Positions 7,714 to 16,761 of a stretch of 64,000 bases of DNA are shown one piece after another. Each line of letters starts with the position of its first letter. Position 1 is the stretch's first letter. A program made the position numbers and the translations under genes. Source of the DNA: Micromonospora saelicesensis (GTDB lineage: Bacteria > Actinomycetota > Actinomycetes > Mycobacteriales > Micromonosporaceae). Location: contig NZ_FMCR01000001.1 in assembly GCF_900091575.1 (NCBI RefSeq), positions 248,001-312,000 on the forward strand. Reading direction: 5' to 3'. A model generated the notes under the pieces. The model was not told the origin of the DNA and searched no databases. It worked only from the letters and a program-made list of their open reading frames with translations.

Positions 7714-9513
7714 TCAGTAGCTCTCCGGCTCGGTGATCCGCCACGCCGCGTTGATCAGCCCGATGTGCGAGAGCGCCTGCGGGGTGTTGCCGAGCTGCAT
7801 CCCGGTGGCGAGGTCGATCTGCTCGCTGAACAACCCCACGTCGTTGGCGTGACCAACGACCCGCTCGAAGAGCGCCTCGGCGCGCTGCTGCTCACCCGTC
7901 ATCACCAGGCACTCCACCAGCCAGAACGAGCACAGCAGGAATCCGGCCCCGTCGGTCGTCCAACGCCGCAGCAGGCCGTCCTCGGTGCCCAGCTCGCGCT
8001 CGACCATCGCGATGGTCGAGCGCATCCGTGGGTCGGTGGCCGGCAGGAAGTGCGTGACCGGCAGGGCGAGCACCGAGGCGTCCAGCTCCGCCGAGCCGAA
8101 CGCGCCGGTGAACGCCCCGATCCGGTCGTTCCACCCCTCGCGCAGCACGGTGTCGCGGATCTCGTCGCGTACCCGCGCCCAGCGACGGGGGTCGGCCCGA
8201 TCACCGAGCCGGTCGGCAAGCCCCACCGCCCGGTCCATGGTCAACCAGCAGGACACCTTGGACGAGACGTAGTGGCGCTCCTCGTCGCGGGTCTCCCAGA
8301 TCCCCCGGTCCGGCAGGTGCCACGTCGCCGCCACCTGCTCGGTCAGCCCGAGCACCATCTCCCGCAGCTCGTCCTCGAACCGCGCGCCCAGGTAGTCGCG
8401 CAGCCGCCACACCGCCGACATCACCTCACCCGGCACGTCGAGCTGCCGCTGCCGCCAGGCGTCGTTGCCGACCCGCACGGGTCGACTGTCGCGGTAACCG
8501 CGCAGGTGGGTGCAGTGGTGCTCGGAGAGGTCGCGCTCACCCTCCAGCCCGAAGAGCACCGGCACGGGCTCATCGCCGAACCGGCCGATCGAGCGGGTCG
8601 CCCAGGCGAACAGCCGGGACGTCTCGTCGGGGCAGGCCGCCACCCAGAGCGCCCGCATGGTCAACGAGAAGTCCCGCAGCCACGAGTAGCGGTAGTCGTA
8701 GTTCCGGTCGCCGCCGATCTGCTCCGGCAACGAGGAGGTCAACGCGGCGGCGACCGCGCCACTGCGGGCGTACGTGAGGCCGGTCAGGACCGTCGAGCTG
8801 TGTTTGACGAGTTCGGGGTAGCGGCCGGAGTACCCGTGCGTCTCCCGGAACGCCTGCCACGCCTGCGTCGTCTCGGCGAGCGTGGTCAGCGGGTCCATCC
8901 GGGCCGGCGGGTCGCCGTACGCCTCGCCGAACGCGAGGTCCATCCCGATGACCTGACCGGCGGAGACCTCGAACTCGTGGGTCACCCGGTCGGTGCCCGC
9001 CCGCAGGTGCAGGCCCCCGGCGCGCAACATCAGCACCACCGGGCCGGCACCGGCCAGCACCCCGCCGTCCGGCTGCTCGTGCAGGTACGGCGTGAGCAGG
9101 CCGTACTCCGGGCGGGGTGCGAAGTCCAGCGCCATCCGTACCCGCCCGGAGAGCCCCTGGACCACCCGGATCAGAACGGCGGGTGAGTTCCTGCCCAGCT
9201 CGTGGGCGCGGGCGCCGACCTCGGCGGCCAGCGCGTCGGTGACCGCCACGCTGCCGTGCGGGGTGTGGTGCACCGTCCGCAGCACCAACGTGTCCGGCAG
9301 GTACGCGCGCTCCACCCGGTGACCCGGGCCGCCGACCCCGACCGGCGCCAGCCGGAAGTGGCCGGCTCCCGGATCGAGCAACCGCGCGAACACGGACGCC
9401 CCGTCGAACCGGTTCGGGCACCACCAGTCGACCGAGCCGTCCTTGCCGACCAGGGCACCCGAACGAGAGTCCGAGAGAAACCCGTAGTCGGAAATCTGCG
9501 GCTGCTGCTCCAC
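7714..9513 (-). CDS. GH15 family glycoside hydrolase (trehalase/glucoamylase-like)
   Basis: A 599-residue cytosolic protein beginning MEQQPQISDYGFLSDSRSGA. The N-terminal beta domain has the GH15 signature DGSVDWWCPNRFDGASVFARLLD. The (alpha/alpha)6 catalytic domain starts near residue 240 (NYDYRYSWLRDFSLTMRALW) and includes LPDRGIWETRDEERHYVSSKVSCWLTMDRA-type segments in which the catalytic Glu residues lie. The absence of a signal peptide and the length match the intracellular actinobacterial GH15 group, which includes trehalose-cleaving enzymes. Whether the substrate is trehalose or a maltooligosaccharide cannot be settled here. It ends near EQIDLATGMQLGNTPQALSH, a conserved GH15 C-terminal segment. 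Confidence 0.93.
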   Translation of the reverse strand: MEQQPQISDYGFLSDSRSGALVGKDGSVDWWCPNRFDGASVFARLLDPGAGHFRLAPVGVGGPGHRVERAYLPDTLVLRTVHHTPHGSVAVTDALAAEVGARAHELGRNSPAVLIRVVQGLSGRVRMALDFAPRPEYGLLTPYLHEQPDGGVLAGAGPVVLMLRAGGLHLRAGTDRVTHEFEVSAGQVIGMDLAFGEAYGDPPARMDPLTTLAETTQAWQAFRETHGYSGRYPELVKHSSTVLTGLTYARSGAVAAALTSSLPEQIGGDRNYDYRYSWLRDFSLTMRALWVAACPDETSRLFAWATRSIGRFGDEPVPVLFGLEGERDLSEHHCTHLRGYRDSRPVRVGNDAWRQRQLDVPGEVMSAVWRLRDYLGARFEDELREMVLGLTEQVAATWHLPDRGIWETRDEERHYVSSKVSCWLTMDRAVGLADRLGDRADPRRWARVRDEIRDTVLREGWNDRIGAFTGAFGSAELDASVLALPVTHFLPATDPRMRSTIAMVERELGTEDGLLRRWTTDGAGFLLCSFWLVECLVMTGEQQRAEALFERVVGHANDVGLFSEQIDLATGMQLGNTPQALSHIGLINAAWRITEPESY

Positions 9514-9555
9514 CCGCCGGGGGTACCCGCATCGGCCCGGATCAGGCCGTATGGA

Positions 9556-9960
9556 TCACTCGGTCGGTGGCTCGTCCTCGCCCGCCGCCTCGGCCGCGTC
9601 GGCCTCTTCCTTGGTCTTGTGCACGGCCTTGTCGGCGTGCTCCGGCGGCCCGTAGACCGTGTACAGCACCAGTGGGTTGGGGCCGGTGTTGACGAAGTTG
9701 TGCTTGGTGCCTGCCGGCACCACGACCAGGTCGCCCGCGACGACCTTCCGCTTCGCGCCAGCGACCCGCGCCTCGCCGACGCCGCTGACGAAGGTGAGGA
9801 TCTGGTCGATGTCCTCGTGCACCTCCTCGCCGATCTCCCCATCGGCGGGGATGGTCATGATGACCAGCTGGGTGTGCTCACCGGTCCACAGCACGCGCCG
9901 GAAATCCGGGCTCTTCTCGGCGACAGTCGCGATAGTGAAATGCTCCATGTCCACGCTCAT
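9556..9960 (-). CDS. cupin-domain protein
   Basis: A 134-residue single cupin. Motif 1 is seen as GEIGEEVHEDIDQILTFVSG with His/Glu metal ligands, and motif 2 around VPAGTKHNFVNTG. The C-terminus is rich in Glu and Ala and probably disordered. ATG 9960 (MSVDMEHFTIA) and an internal ATG four codons later are both possible starts. Cupins of this compact type are often mannose-6-phosphate-isomerase-like or dioxygenase-like, but no substrate can be given. It is 42 bp upstream of the GH15 gene on the same strand, so the two may be co-transcribed. Confidence 0.85.
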   Translation of the reverse strand: MSVDMEHFTIATVAEKSPDFRRVLWTGEHTQLVIMTIPADGEIGEEVHEDIDQILTFVSGVGEARVAGAKRKVVAGDLVVVPAGTKHNFVNTGPNPLVLYTVYGPPEHADKAVHKTKEEADAAEAAGEDEPPTE

Positions 9961-10195
9961 ACCCCGTCCGGCGGCGCGTCACGCCGGGACTGGCGAATGG
10001 TGCAATTCCCCACGGCTGGCGGGTTTGGATCCACGCGGACCGGGGATCGACAACGCTGACCGGCGCGAACGGCCGGTCGAGCCAGGTCCCCGCCGGCGTA
10101 CCGCCGAACGGCTGCGGTGGTGGGAGACGGCCAGAGCACGGCGACGTTCCGACCACTGTCGAAACGGCGCCGTGCGCTCTTGTGCCCCCGCGGGC

Positions 10196-11074
10196 CTAGC
10201 GGTGCAGCCAGCTGAGCAGGTCGGGCGGCGCCAGCGCCGCGACCCGATGCTGGTAGCGGGCGAGACCGGCCTCGTCCAGCAGGTCACGTCCCTGACCCGA
10301 GCCTCCCCGGCGAAAGAACGCCTGCCGGTCACGCAGCACGCCGAGCGTGTCCGGTGCGAGCCGGTCGGCACGCTCCCGCATTCGACCGAAGGTGGCGGCC
10401 TCAACCAACTCCGGCCCTGGGCTCGGGAGTTGCCACCGGTCGGCCAGCCGGCGCATCTCACCAGCCAGATCGGCCAGCAGGTCGTCGTAGTGCACCAGCT
10501 CGACGTTCGGCTCGTGCCGGCGGGCCCACGCGTCGTTCAGGTGCATCAACACCCCGGGCAGCGAATCCAGCTCGACGGGGGGGTCCACCTCCCGGTCGAC
10601 CCAGCTCAGCAACCACTCCCGCACCGGAGGCCGCTCCCGGGGTGGCCCGGCCGGGGCGGGTTGGCCGGTCAACTCGGCGATGCGCGCCCGGTCCAGGTTG
10701 GCGCTCTGGTGGTAGAGGGAGACCGCCATGTCCAGCGGGTGCCGGGCCACCACCACGTAGTGCGCCCGGGGGTCGAGCGGCACCCCGTCCAGCGGGGTGT
10801 GCGTCTTGATGAACCGCCGGTGTGGCTGGGCGGCCAGCCGGTCGTACACCGTGGCCTGCGGCTCGCCCAACCAGTCCAGCCACGGCGACAGCACGGTCAG
10901 GGGCGCCGGCAACTCCGCGGTGCCCAGCACCAGGAGCGCACAGATCATCTGCATCCAGGTGGTGCCGCTCTTCGACCGGGTGCTGATCACGATGTCGCCG
11001 TCACGGAACGGAAAACCGGTCCACCGCGCGCTGTCCTCTTCGTCGGATTGGTAACGGTGAATTGGCGTGGGCAT
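10196..11074 (-). CDS. PAPS-dependent sulfotransferase family protein
   Basis: The 292-residue product has the Sulfotransfer_1 layout. The 5'-phosphosulfate loop is STRSKSGTTWMQMICALLVL (about residues 30-49). The catalytic/3'-phosphate region is FIKTHTPLDG and HYVVVARHPLDMAVSLYHQ, with the conserved Arg and Ser. The C-terminal GSGQGRDLLDEAG resembles the RKGxxGdWk loop. It should transfer sulfate from PAPS to a hydroxyl acceptor. A TACCAT -10 element lies 6 bp before the ATG, so it is probably translated leaderless. It is divergent from the beta-family gene. Confidence 0.9.
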   Translation of the reverse strand: MPTPIHRYQSDEEDSARWTGFPFRDGDIVISTRSKSGTTWMQMICALLVLGTAELPAPLTVLSPWLDWLGEPQATVYDRLAAQPHRRFIKTHTPLDGVPLDPRAHYVVVARHPLDMAVSLYHQSANLDRARIAELTGQPAPAGPPRERPPVREWLLSWVDREVDPPVELDSLPGVLMHLNDAWARRHEPNVELVHYDDLLADLAGEMRRLADRWQLPSPGPELVEAATFGRMRERADRLAPDTLGVLRDRQAFFRRGGSGQGRDLLDEAGLARYQHRVAALAPPDLLSWLHR

Positions 11075-11080
11075 CGGTGG

Positions 11081-11160
11081 ATGGTAGTCGCCGAACCGAC
11101 AGTGCAGCAGCCGAATTCCGGCTTACATTCCTGGGGGATGTGCGTACGCCTGGCTAGATT
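11081..11160. promoter_or_regulatory. back-to-back leaderless -10 elements
   Basis: On the minus strand TACCAT (11086-11081) lies exactly 6 bp before the sulfotransferase ATG. On the plus strand TAGATT (11155-11160) lies 5 bp before the beta-family ATG. Both match the TANNNT -10 of actinobacterial leaderless transcripts. No Shine-Dalgarno sequence precedes either gene. Confidence 0.6.
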
Positions 11161-11165
11161 GAACT

Positions 11166-12236
11166 ATGGTGCCCGCCCACGGGGGCCGGGCGGCGGCACC
11201 GGTCTACCGCCCCATCCTCGCCAGCCGACGAGGCGAGCTTGAGGCCCTGAGCCACCTCGATCCCGCGTACGCCGCACTGGTCGCCCCGATCCTGGAGATC
11301 GGCGCGATCGGCCGGTCCACGATGGACACCATTCGCCGGTTGCCAGCCGGGCTGCTGCCCGCCATCGACGTCAGCGCACTGCCCGACATCCCCGAGGCGG
11401 AGCTGACCCGTTGGGGCGTACCGGTGGTGCCGGTGATCGGGCTCTCCGAGAGCGACCACCGGCTGGTCGCGCACGGCGCGGCGGCGCGGGTGTACGGCCG
11501 ACGCGCGCTCATCCGGCTGCGAGCCGGCCAGGACCGGGCCGGGCCGGATGCGAGCACCACCGCTGTGGAACGGATCTGGCGGTTCACCAGCCTCGCCCCG
11601 GAGGAGTGCGACCTGCTGGTGGACGCGGGAGACGTCTGCTGCCCGGCGGACGTACGGACCGCCGAGCCCCGGGTACGCCACCTGCTGGACTGGGCGCGCC
11701 GACACGCCTGGCGGTCGGTGACGGTGGCGGCGGGCGGTATGCCGCCGACGCTGTCCCGGTTGCCCACCGACGAGCCGGTCCAGCTGGACCGTTGGGACTG
11801 GCAACTGTGGCGACGACTGGCCGACGCCGGGGTCGACTACGGCGACTACGGCGTCCAGCCGGCCGGGCCGGGCGCCGGTGACCCTGGCGACCGGTTGCCG
11901 ACCGTGCGCTACACCGACGACGGCAGCTGGTGGGTCTATCGCTGGGCGCGACGCGGCGGCCGGGGCGACGACCGGTTCGCCGACCTGTGCCGCACGCTGG
12001 TGTCGGCACCGCACTGGCCGACCACCGGGGCGGCCTTCTCCTGGGGTGACCATGAGCTGCTGCGCCGGGCCCGCCGGGGCGCCGGGGCCGGCTCGACCGC
12101 CAACTGGGCGGCGTGGAGCACCTCGCACCACCTGGCCCACGTACTCGCCACGCTGCTGCATCCAGCCGGCGACGGCGCGCCGCGGTGGCACCCCGGGCAG
12201 GGGCCACCACCGCAGCGGGGACGATCGCTGCGGTGA
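11166..12236 (+). CDS. beta-family protein (T4 beta-protein-like)
   Basis: A 356-residue cytosolic protein beginning MVPAHGGRAAAPVYRPILAS. Features such as APVYRPILASRRGELEAL, LPAIDVSALPD, CDLLVDAGDV and RLADAGVDYGDYGVQ are those of the family named after the phage T4 beta protein, found in phages and scattered bacterial genomes. The function is unknown. The C-terminus (TANWAAWSTSHHLAHVL) is conserved in related actinobacterial proteins by my recollection. A leaderless-type -10 precedes the start. It converges on the IscA-like gene with only 8 bp between stops. Confidence 0.75.
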   Translation: MVPAHGGRAAAPVYRPILASRRGELEALSHLDPAYAALVAPILEIGAIGRSTMDTIRRLPAGLLPAIDVSALPDIPEAELTRWGVPVVPVIGLSESDHRLVAHGAAARVYGRRALIRLRAGQDRAGPDASTTAVERIWRFTSLAPEECDLLVDAGDVCCPADVRTAEPRVRHLLDWARRHAWRSVTVAAGGMPPTLSRLPTDEPVQLDRWDWQLWRRLADAGVDYGDYGVQPAGPGAGDPGDRLPTVRYTDDGSWWVYRWARRGGRGDDRFADLCRTLVSAPHWPTTGAAFSWGDHELLRRARRGAGAGSTANWAAWSTSHHLAHVLATLLHPAGDGAPRWHPGQGPPPQRGRSLR

Positions 12237-12244
12237 AGCCGGAT

Positions 12245-12526
12245 CTACTGCTTCTCGGTGAAGCCGAACTGGATGATGCCCTCGTCGTCGACGGTGGCGT
12301 CCACCGACGCGTCGCCGAGCAGCTCGGCGGCGTCCTCGTCCAGGAAGATCCGGGCGCCCTGGTTGTCGACCACCCGATCGCCCTGTACCGGTTCGGGAAC
12401 CAGCTCGACGGTGAGCGAGCCCGCCTCGGTGTCGGCGGCGATACGCACACCGCCGTCCTGGGCGACGTCCTGTTGGTTGGCGAGGTCACGGATGACGAGC
12501 ACGGCGTTATCGGTCATGGTGAGCAT
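12245..12526 (-). CDS. IscA/HesB-fold protein lacking cysteines
   Basis: A 93-residue acidic protein (MLTMTDNAVLVIRDLANQQD...). The pattern VRIAADTEAGSLTVELV, QGARIFLDEDAAELLGDASVDATVDDEG and QFGF matches the A-type iron-sulfur carrier fold, in which three cysteines bind the cluster. None of those cysteines is present, so cluster transfer is unlikely. ATG 12526 is chosen because GAGGAG lies 8 nt before it; a second ATG follows three codons later. Such Cys-less HesB-like proteins recur in actinobacteria, and no role is known to me. Confidence 0.75.
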   Translation of the reverse strand: MLTMTDNAVLVIRDLANQQDVAQDGGVRIAADTEAGSLTVELVPEPVQGDRVVDNQGARIFLDEDAAELLGDASVDATVDDEGIIQFGFTEKQ

Positions 12527-12718
12527 TGATGGAACTCCTCGTGGATTCTCGGCTCGCGGTCGGATACCGCGCGGACCGGACAGTCGGCCCGCGTACGAGC
12601 ACACGTGGGAGGCGACAGAGGGGCGAACGGTCATCGCCGTCGCATCGAATCGGGGCAGCTGACGGCCCCGTCACTCCCACCGTGCCCGCTGGCGGACCAT
12701 CCGTCAAATAGAGCCAGG

Positions 12719-13852
12719 TCAGTGGAGAGCGGGGGCCGGCGTCAGCCACGCGCGAATCTCGTTGACCGCCGCGCGGCCGGCCCGGTTGGCACCGATCGTG
12801 CTGGCCGAGGGCCCGTACCCGACCAGGTGAACCCTCGCGTCGGCGACCACCCGGGTGCCGTCCATCGTGATACCGCCGCCGGGCGCGCGCAGCCCCAGCG
12901 GGGCGAGGTGGTCGATGGCCGCCCGGAAGCCGGTGCACCACAGGATCACGTCCGCCGGCACGAACCTCCCGTCCGTCCAGGCCACCCCGTCGGGCGTGAT
13001 CCGGTCGAACATGGGTAGCCGGTCGAGGACGCCGCGCTCGCGCAGTCGGCGTACCTCCGGGGTGACCGGAAGCCCGGTCACGCCCACCACACTGCCCGGC
13101 GGTCGGCCGGCCCGGACCGCCTGGTCCACCCGGGCCACCGCGGCGCGACCCAGTTCCGGGCCGAACTCCTCGTCGTTGAACGTCGGCGGCCGACGGGTCA
13201 CCCAGGTGGTGGTCGCCGCGACGGTGGAGACCTCGCCGAGCAGTTGCACGGCCGAGGTGCCGCCGCCGACCACCACCACGCGAAGGCCGCTGAACTCGGC
13301 CGGCCCTCGGTAGTCGGCGGTGTGCAACTGGCGTCCCCGGAACGTCGACCGGCCCGGGTAGTGCGGCCAGAACGGTCGGGTCCAGGTGCCGGTGGCGTTG
13401 ATCAGGGCGCGGGCGGTCCAGGTGCCCCGGTCGGTGTGCACGTCGAGCCGGCCGTCGGGGCGGGAGCGCACCGCCCGGACCCGCACCGGCCGTCGCACCG
13501 GCAGGTCGAAGGCCCTCTCGTACGCGGCGAAGTAGGCGCGGACCTGCTCGGAAGCCGGGCGCTGCGGCTCGGTGGGCGGGAGCGGCAGCCCGGGCAGGTC
13601 GTGGAAGCCGTGCACCCGGTCGAAGACCAGCGTCGGCCAGCGGTGCTGCCAGGCGCCGCCGGGCCCGTCGTCGGCGTCGAGGATGACGAAGCCGCTGCCG
13701 GGCGCGACGCCGGTGCGGTGCAGGTGATAGCCGGCGCTCAGGCCGGCCTGACCGGCACCGATCACCACGACGTCCACGGAGTGGGTGTCCACGTGGGCTA
13801 CAACGCCCCGGATGTCACCGCTGTGCCCGGCCTCGACCGTCGCGCCGATCAC
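12719..13852 (-). CDS. flavin-containing monooxygenase-like oxidoreductase
   Basis: Up to 377 residues. The FAD-binding motif VVVIGAGQAGLSAGYHLHRTG sits near the N-terminus and a second Rossmann motif (LRVVVVGGGTSAVQLLGEV) binds NADP. ILWCTGFRAAIDHLAPLGL and RVHLVGYGPSASTIGANRAG are conserved C-terminal FMO/CzcO motifs. It may oxygenate or oxidise a small organic substrate using NADPH. The start is uncertain: GTG 13852 gives the longest form, while GTG 13792 (VDTHSVDVVVIGAG) puts the FAD motif at the usual distance from the N-terminus. It is divergent from the aquaporin gene. Confidence 0.85.
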   Translation of the reverse strand: MIGATVEAGHSGDIRGVVAHVDTHSVDVVVIGAGQAGLSAGYHLHRTGVAPGSGFVILDADDGPGGAWQHRWPTLVFDRVHGFHDLPGLPLPPTEPQRPASEQVRAYFAAYERAFDLPVRRPVRVRAVRSRPDGRLDVHTDRGTWTARALINATGTWTRPFWPHYPGRSTFRGRQLHTADYRGPAEFSGLRVVVVGGGTSAVQLLGEVSTVAATTTWVTRRPPTFNDEEFGPELGRAAVARVDQAVRAGRPPGSVVGVTGLPVTPEVRRLRERGVLDRLPMFDRITPDGVAWTDGRFVPADVILWCTGFRAAIDHLAPLGLRAPGGGITMDGTRVVADARVHLVGYGPSASTIGANRAGRAAVNEIRAWLTPAPALH

Positions 13853-13889
13853 AGCAGGCCATTCCAGCCTCGACCACCTGACCTGCGCC

Positions 13890-13895
13890 TACGCT
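13890..13895 (+). promoter_or_regulatory. leaderless -10 element of the aquaporin gene
   Basis: TACGCT lies 6 bp before ATG 13902. No ribosome binding site is visible, which suggests a transcript starting at the A of the ATG. Confidence 0.5.
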
Positions 13896-13901
13896 GAGTG
13901 A

Positions 13902-14618
13902 ATGAGCGACTTCCGTCGGTACGCGGGCGAGTTCCTCGGCACCCTGCTGCTGGTGTTCTTCGGGGTGGGCAGCGCGGTCGCCGCACGGGTCCAGGGCGGC
14001 GTGGTGGTGGTGGCGCTGGCCTTCGGGTTCGTGATGGTGGCCCTCGTCTACACGATCGGCCCGCTCTCCGGCAGCCACGTCAACCCGGCGGTGACGCTCG
14101 GTGTGCTGCTCTCCGGCAAGATCTCGGTGCTCGGGGCGGTGGCGTACTGGATCGCGCAGTTCGTCGGCGCGACCGTCGCGGGCTTCGTGCTCTGGGCGCT
14201 CACCCGATGGGGTGACGTCGCGGACCAGACCGGGGCCCTGGGCACGAACGGCTACGGCGCGCACATCAACCGGGGCGGCGCGGCTGTGCTGGAAGTCGTG
14301 CTGACCTTCCTCTTCGTGCTGGTCGTGCTGGTGGTGACGAGTCGGAGCGAAAATCCGGGCACCGCCGGGCTGGCCATCGGGTTGGCCCTGGCCGTGACCC
14401 AACTGGTGGGCGTGACGCTCACCGGCGCGGCGGTCAACCCGGCCCGCGCGTTCGGCCCGGCGGTCTTCGAGGGCGGCGTTGCGCTACGGCAGCTCTGGGT
14501 GTTCATCGTCTTCCCGCTGCTCGGCGGCGCGCTCGCCGCGCTGGTCGCACCACTGGTGATGGGGGCGCAGCGGCACTACTGGGGTGGCCACGAGAAGACG
14601 GTCGGCGGGCCGAAGTAG
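13902..14618 (+). CDS. MIP-family aquaporin/glycerol channel
   Basis: A 238-residue integral membrane channel of the MIP family. It has the two half-helix NPA motifs (GSHVNPAVTLG near residue 65 and GAAVNPARAFGPA near residue 180) and six predicted membrane helices. Arg follows the second NPA, as in the aromatic/Arg filter. It should pass water or small neutral solutes. The first transmembrane segment starts at once (FRRYAGEFLGTLLLVFFGVG), supporting ATG 13902. Confidence 0.93.
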   Translation: MSDFRRYAGEFLGTLLLVFFGVGSAVAARVQGGVVVVALAFGFVMVALVYTIGPLSGSHVNPAVTLGVLLSGKISVLGAVAYWIAQFVGATVAGFVLWALTRWGDVADQTGALGTNGYGAHINRGGAAVLEVVLTFLFVLVVLVVTSRSENPGTAGLAIGLALAVTQLVGVTLTGAAVNPARAFGPAVFEGGVALRQLWVFIVFPLLGGALAALVAPLVMGAQRHYWGGHEKTVGGPK

Positions 14619-14684
14619 CCCAGACGGCAATTTCTTTCGCCTGAGGGCCTTCTCTGGCGAATATCTCCGTGACAGCATCGGCAG

Positions 14685-16268
14685 ATGCATCGCCGTCACT
14701 TTCCCCGGGCCCTCGCCCTGCTCGCGCTGGTCGCCACCGCGGCCACCGCCGCCGCGCCCGGTGCCACGGCCGAGTCGCCCACCCCCGCGACGACCCAGCT
14801 GCGTGCCACCATCGACACGATCCTCGCCGACACCCGGTTGGCCGGCGCGCAGGCGTCGGTGGTCGTGGTCGACACCAGCACGGGACAGACGCTCTACGAC
14901 CGCAACGGTGACCGCCGGCTGGTTCCGGCGTCCAACACCAAGCTGCTGACCTCGACGGCCGCCCTTGAGCTGCTCGGCCCGGGCCACCGCTTCAGCACCG
15001 ACGTACGGGCCAGCGGCAAGCGCCGTGCCGGCCTGCTCTCCGGCAACCTCTACCTGCGCGGCGGGGGCGACCCGACCATGCTCGCCGCCGACTACGACGC
15101 GCTCGCCGCGCAGGTCGCCGCCGACGGCGTGCGGGTGGTCACCGGAAACCTGATCGCCGACGACACCCGCTACGACCGCACCCGGCTCGGCCCCGACTGG
15201 ACCTGGGACGACGAGCCCTACTACTACGCCGCCCAGGTTTCCGCGCTGACCGTCGCCCCGGACACCGACTACGACGCGGGCACCGTGATCGTGCACGCCG
15301 CACCGGCCGACCGGGCCGGTGCCCCACCGGTGGTCACCACCACCCCCACCACCGGGTACGTCCGCGTCGACAACCGCGCCCAGACGGTCAGCGACGGCGA
15401 GACCTCGATCTCGATCGAGCGCGAGCACGGCGGCAACACCGTCGTGGTGACCGGTCAGATCGCCGTCGGTGACGAGCCCGCCAGCGACTGGGTCACCGTC
15501 TGGGAACCCACCGGCTACGCGGCCGACGTGTTCCGGGCAGCGCTGCACCGACACGGCGTCCGGGTGCTCGGCCGGACCGTGCTCGGCCAGCCCACCCCGG
15601 AGACGGCCGACCCGGTGGCACGCCACGACTCGATGAGCCTGGGCGAGTTGATGACGCCGTTCCTGAAGCTGTCCAACAACGGGCACGCCGAGGTGTTGAC
15701 CAAGGAGATCGGCCGGGTGCTCTCCGGCTCGGGCACCTGGACGGCCGGTATCACCGCGATCAGCGAGTATGTCGCCGACACCGGAATGGACACCGGGAGA
15801 CTGCGCCAGCGTGACGGCTCAGGGTTGTCCCGGCGCAATCTGATCCCGGCGACGGAATTCGTCGACCTGCTGAGCGCCGTCCGCGCCGAACCGTGGTTCG
15901 CGACCTGGTACGCGGCGTTGCCGATCGCCGGTCAGCCCGAGCGGTTCGTCGGCGGCACCCTGCGCAGCCGGATGGCCGGCACACCGGCCGCGGGCAACGT
16001 GCACGCCAAGACCGGCAGCCTGACCGGTGTCTCCGGGCTCTCCGGCTACGTCACCAGCGCCGATGGTCGACTGCTGGCGTTCTCCATCCTGCTGAACAAC
16101 TACCTCACGGCGTCGGTGAAGTCGCTCGAGGACCAGATCGCCGTGGCGTTGGCCGGCTTCCGCGAGGGTGGTGCGCCGACGGCACGGGTGGCCCGGCCGG
16201 CAGTGCCGGAGACGCCGCGCACCCCGGAGGGCGTCGAGTGCTCCTGGGTCAAACCGATCACCTGCTGA
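14685..16268 (+). CDS. dacB: D-alanyl-D-alanine carboxypeptidase/endopeptidase (PBP4 type)
   Basis: A 527-residue exported class C penicillin-binding protein (peptidase S13). The signal peptide MHRRHFPRALALLALVATAA ends near ATAES. The catalytic triad motifs are SNTK in VPASNTKLLTS (about residue 83), SNN in FLKLSNNGHAE, and KTG in VHAKTGSLTGVSGLSGY (about 443). Between the first two lies the long insertion characteristic of PBP4. The enzyme trims or cuts D-Ala peptide bonds in peptidoglycan. A strong hairpin follows the stop. Confidence 0.95.
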   Translation: MHRRHFPRALALLALVATAATAAAPGATAESPTPATTQLRATIDTILADTRLAGAQASVVVVDTSTGQTLYDRNGDRRLVPASNTKLLTSTAALELLGPGHRFSTDVRASGKRRAGLLSGNLYLRGGGDPTMLAADYDALAAQVAADGVRVVTGNLIADDTRYDRTRLGPDWTWDDEPYYYAAQVSALTVAPDTDYDAGTVIVHAAPADRAGAPPVVTTTPTTGYVRVDNRAQTVSDGETSISIEREHGGNTVVVTGQIAVGDEPASDWVTVWEPTGYAADVFRAALHRHGVRVLGRTVLGQPTPETADPVARHDSMSLGELMTPFLKLSNNGHAEVLTKEIGRVLSGSGTWTAGITAISEYVADTGMDTGRLRQRDGSGLSRRNLIPATEFVDLLSAVRAEPWFATWYAALPIAGQPERFVGGTLRSRMAGTPAAGNVHAKTGSLTGVSGLSGYVTSADGRLLAFSILLNNYLTASVKSLEDQIAVALAGFREGGAPTARVARPAVPETPRTPEGVECSWVKPITC

Positions 16269-16273
16269 GCGAC

Positions 16274-16303
16274 GGCCGGGAGGCGCGAACGCGCCTCCCG
16301 GCC
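16274..16303. terminator. hairpin terminator after dacB
   Basis: A perfect 13-bp stem (GGCCGGGAGGCGC against GCGCCTCCCGGCC) with a GAAC loop lies between the dacB stop and the convergent small gene. Confidence 0.85.
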
Positions 16304-16313
16304 CAGCGAGCGC

Positions 16314-16643
16314 TCAGGCCGGACGGTCCGGTGGGGGGACCACCGCCGTCGGGTCACCACGTTCGATGAGCGCGGCGATCTCAGCGGCCCGCAGCCCGCG
16401 CAGCGCCAGCACCCGGGTGCCCCAGCGGTGCAGGCGGCACGGGTGCGGGCTGGCATCGTTACGGCAGACCACACCCCCGGACCATCGGCGGGGGGCGTGC
16501 ACCACCACCGCCCGTACGGCGAACTGGGTGTCCTCGCCCGTCACGTACGGCGGCAGGGGGATGTCGCGAAGAACCTCCCCGGACGTTTCACCGGTGCCGG
16601 ACGAAGCGGCACGACGGACGCGGTGGGCGGTACTGCTACTCAT
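16314..16643 (-). CDS. small CRND/PCRLHRWG-motif protein, copy 1
   Basis: A 109-residue protein of unknown function from ATG 16643 (MSSSTAHRVRRAASSG). GGAGG lies 8 nt before that ATG; the GTG at 16658 is less likely. The core reads FAVRAVVVHAPRRW, then CRNDASPHPCRLHRWG, then a predicted helix ending IAALIERGDP. The gene at 22868-23278 shares this core closely, including both cysteines and the RLHRWG string. The two spaced cysteines and histidine could bind a metal, but I recognise no characterised family. There are no membrane segments or signal peptide. Confidence 0.7.
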   Translation of the reverse strand: MSSSTAHRVRRAASSGTGETSGEVLRDIPLPPYVTGEDTQFAVRAVVVHAPRRWSGGVVCRNDASPHPCRLHRWGTRVLALRGLRAAEIAALIERGDPTAVVPPPDRPA

Positions 16644-16761
16644 CTCCGCTGCCTCCACACTGGATGGTCGGATGGGGACAGCAGAAAGTTACGACGCATT
16701 CGACAGTCCGCGACGGACAAACTGTCCCCGCTGTCCCAACGCGCAGCGATCAGTCAGTCAG

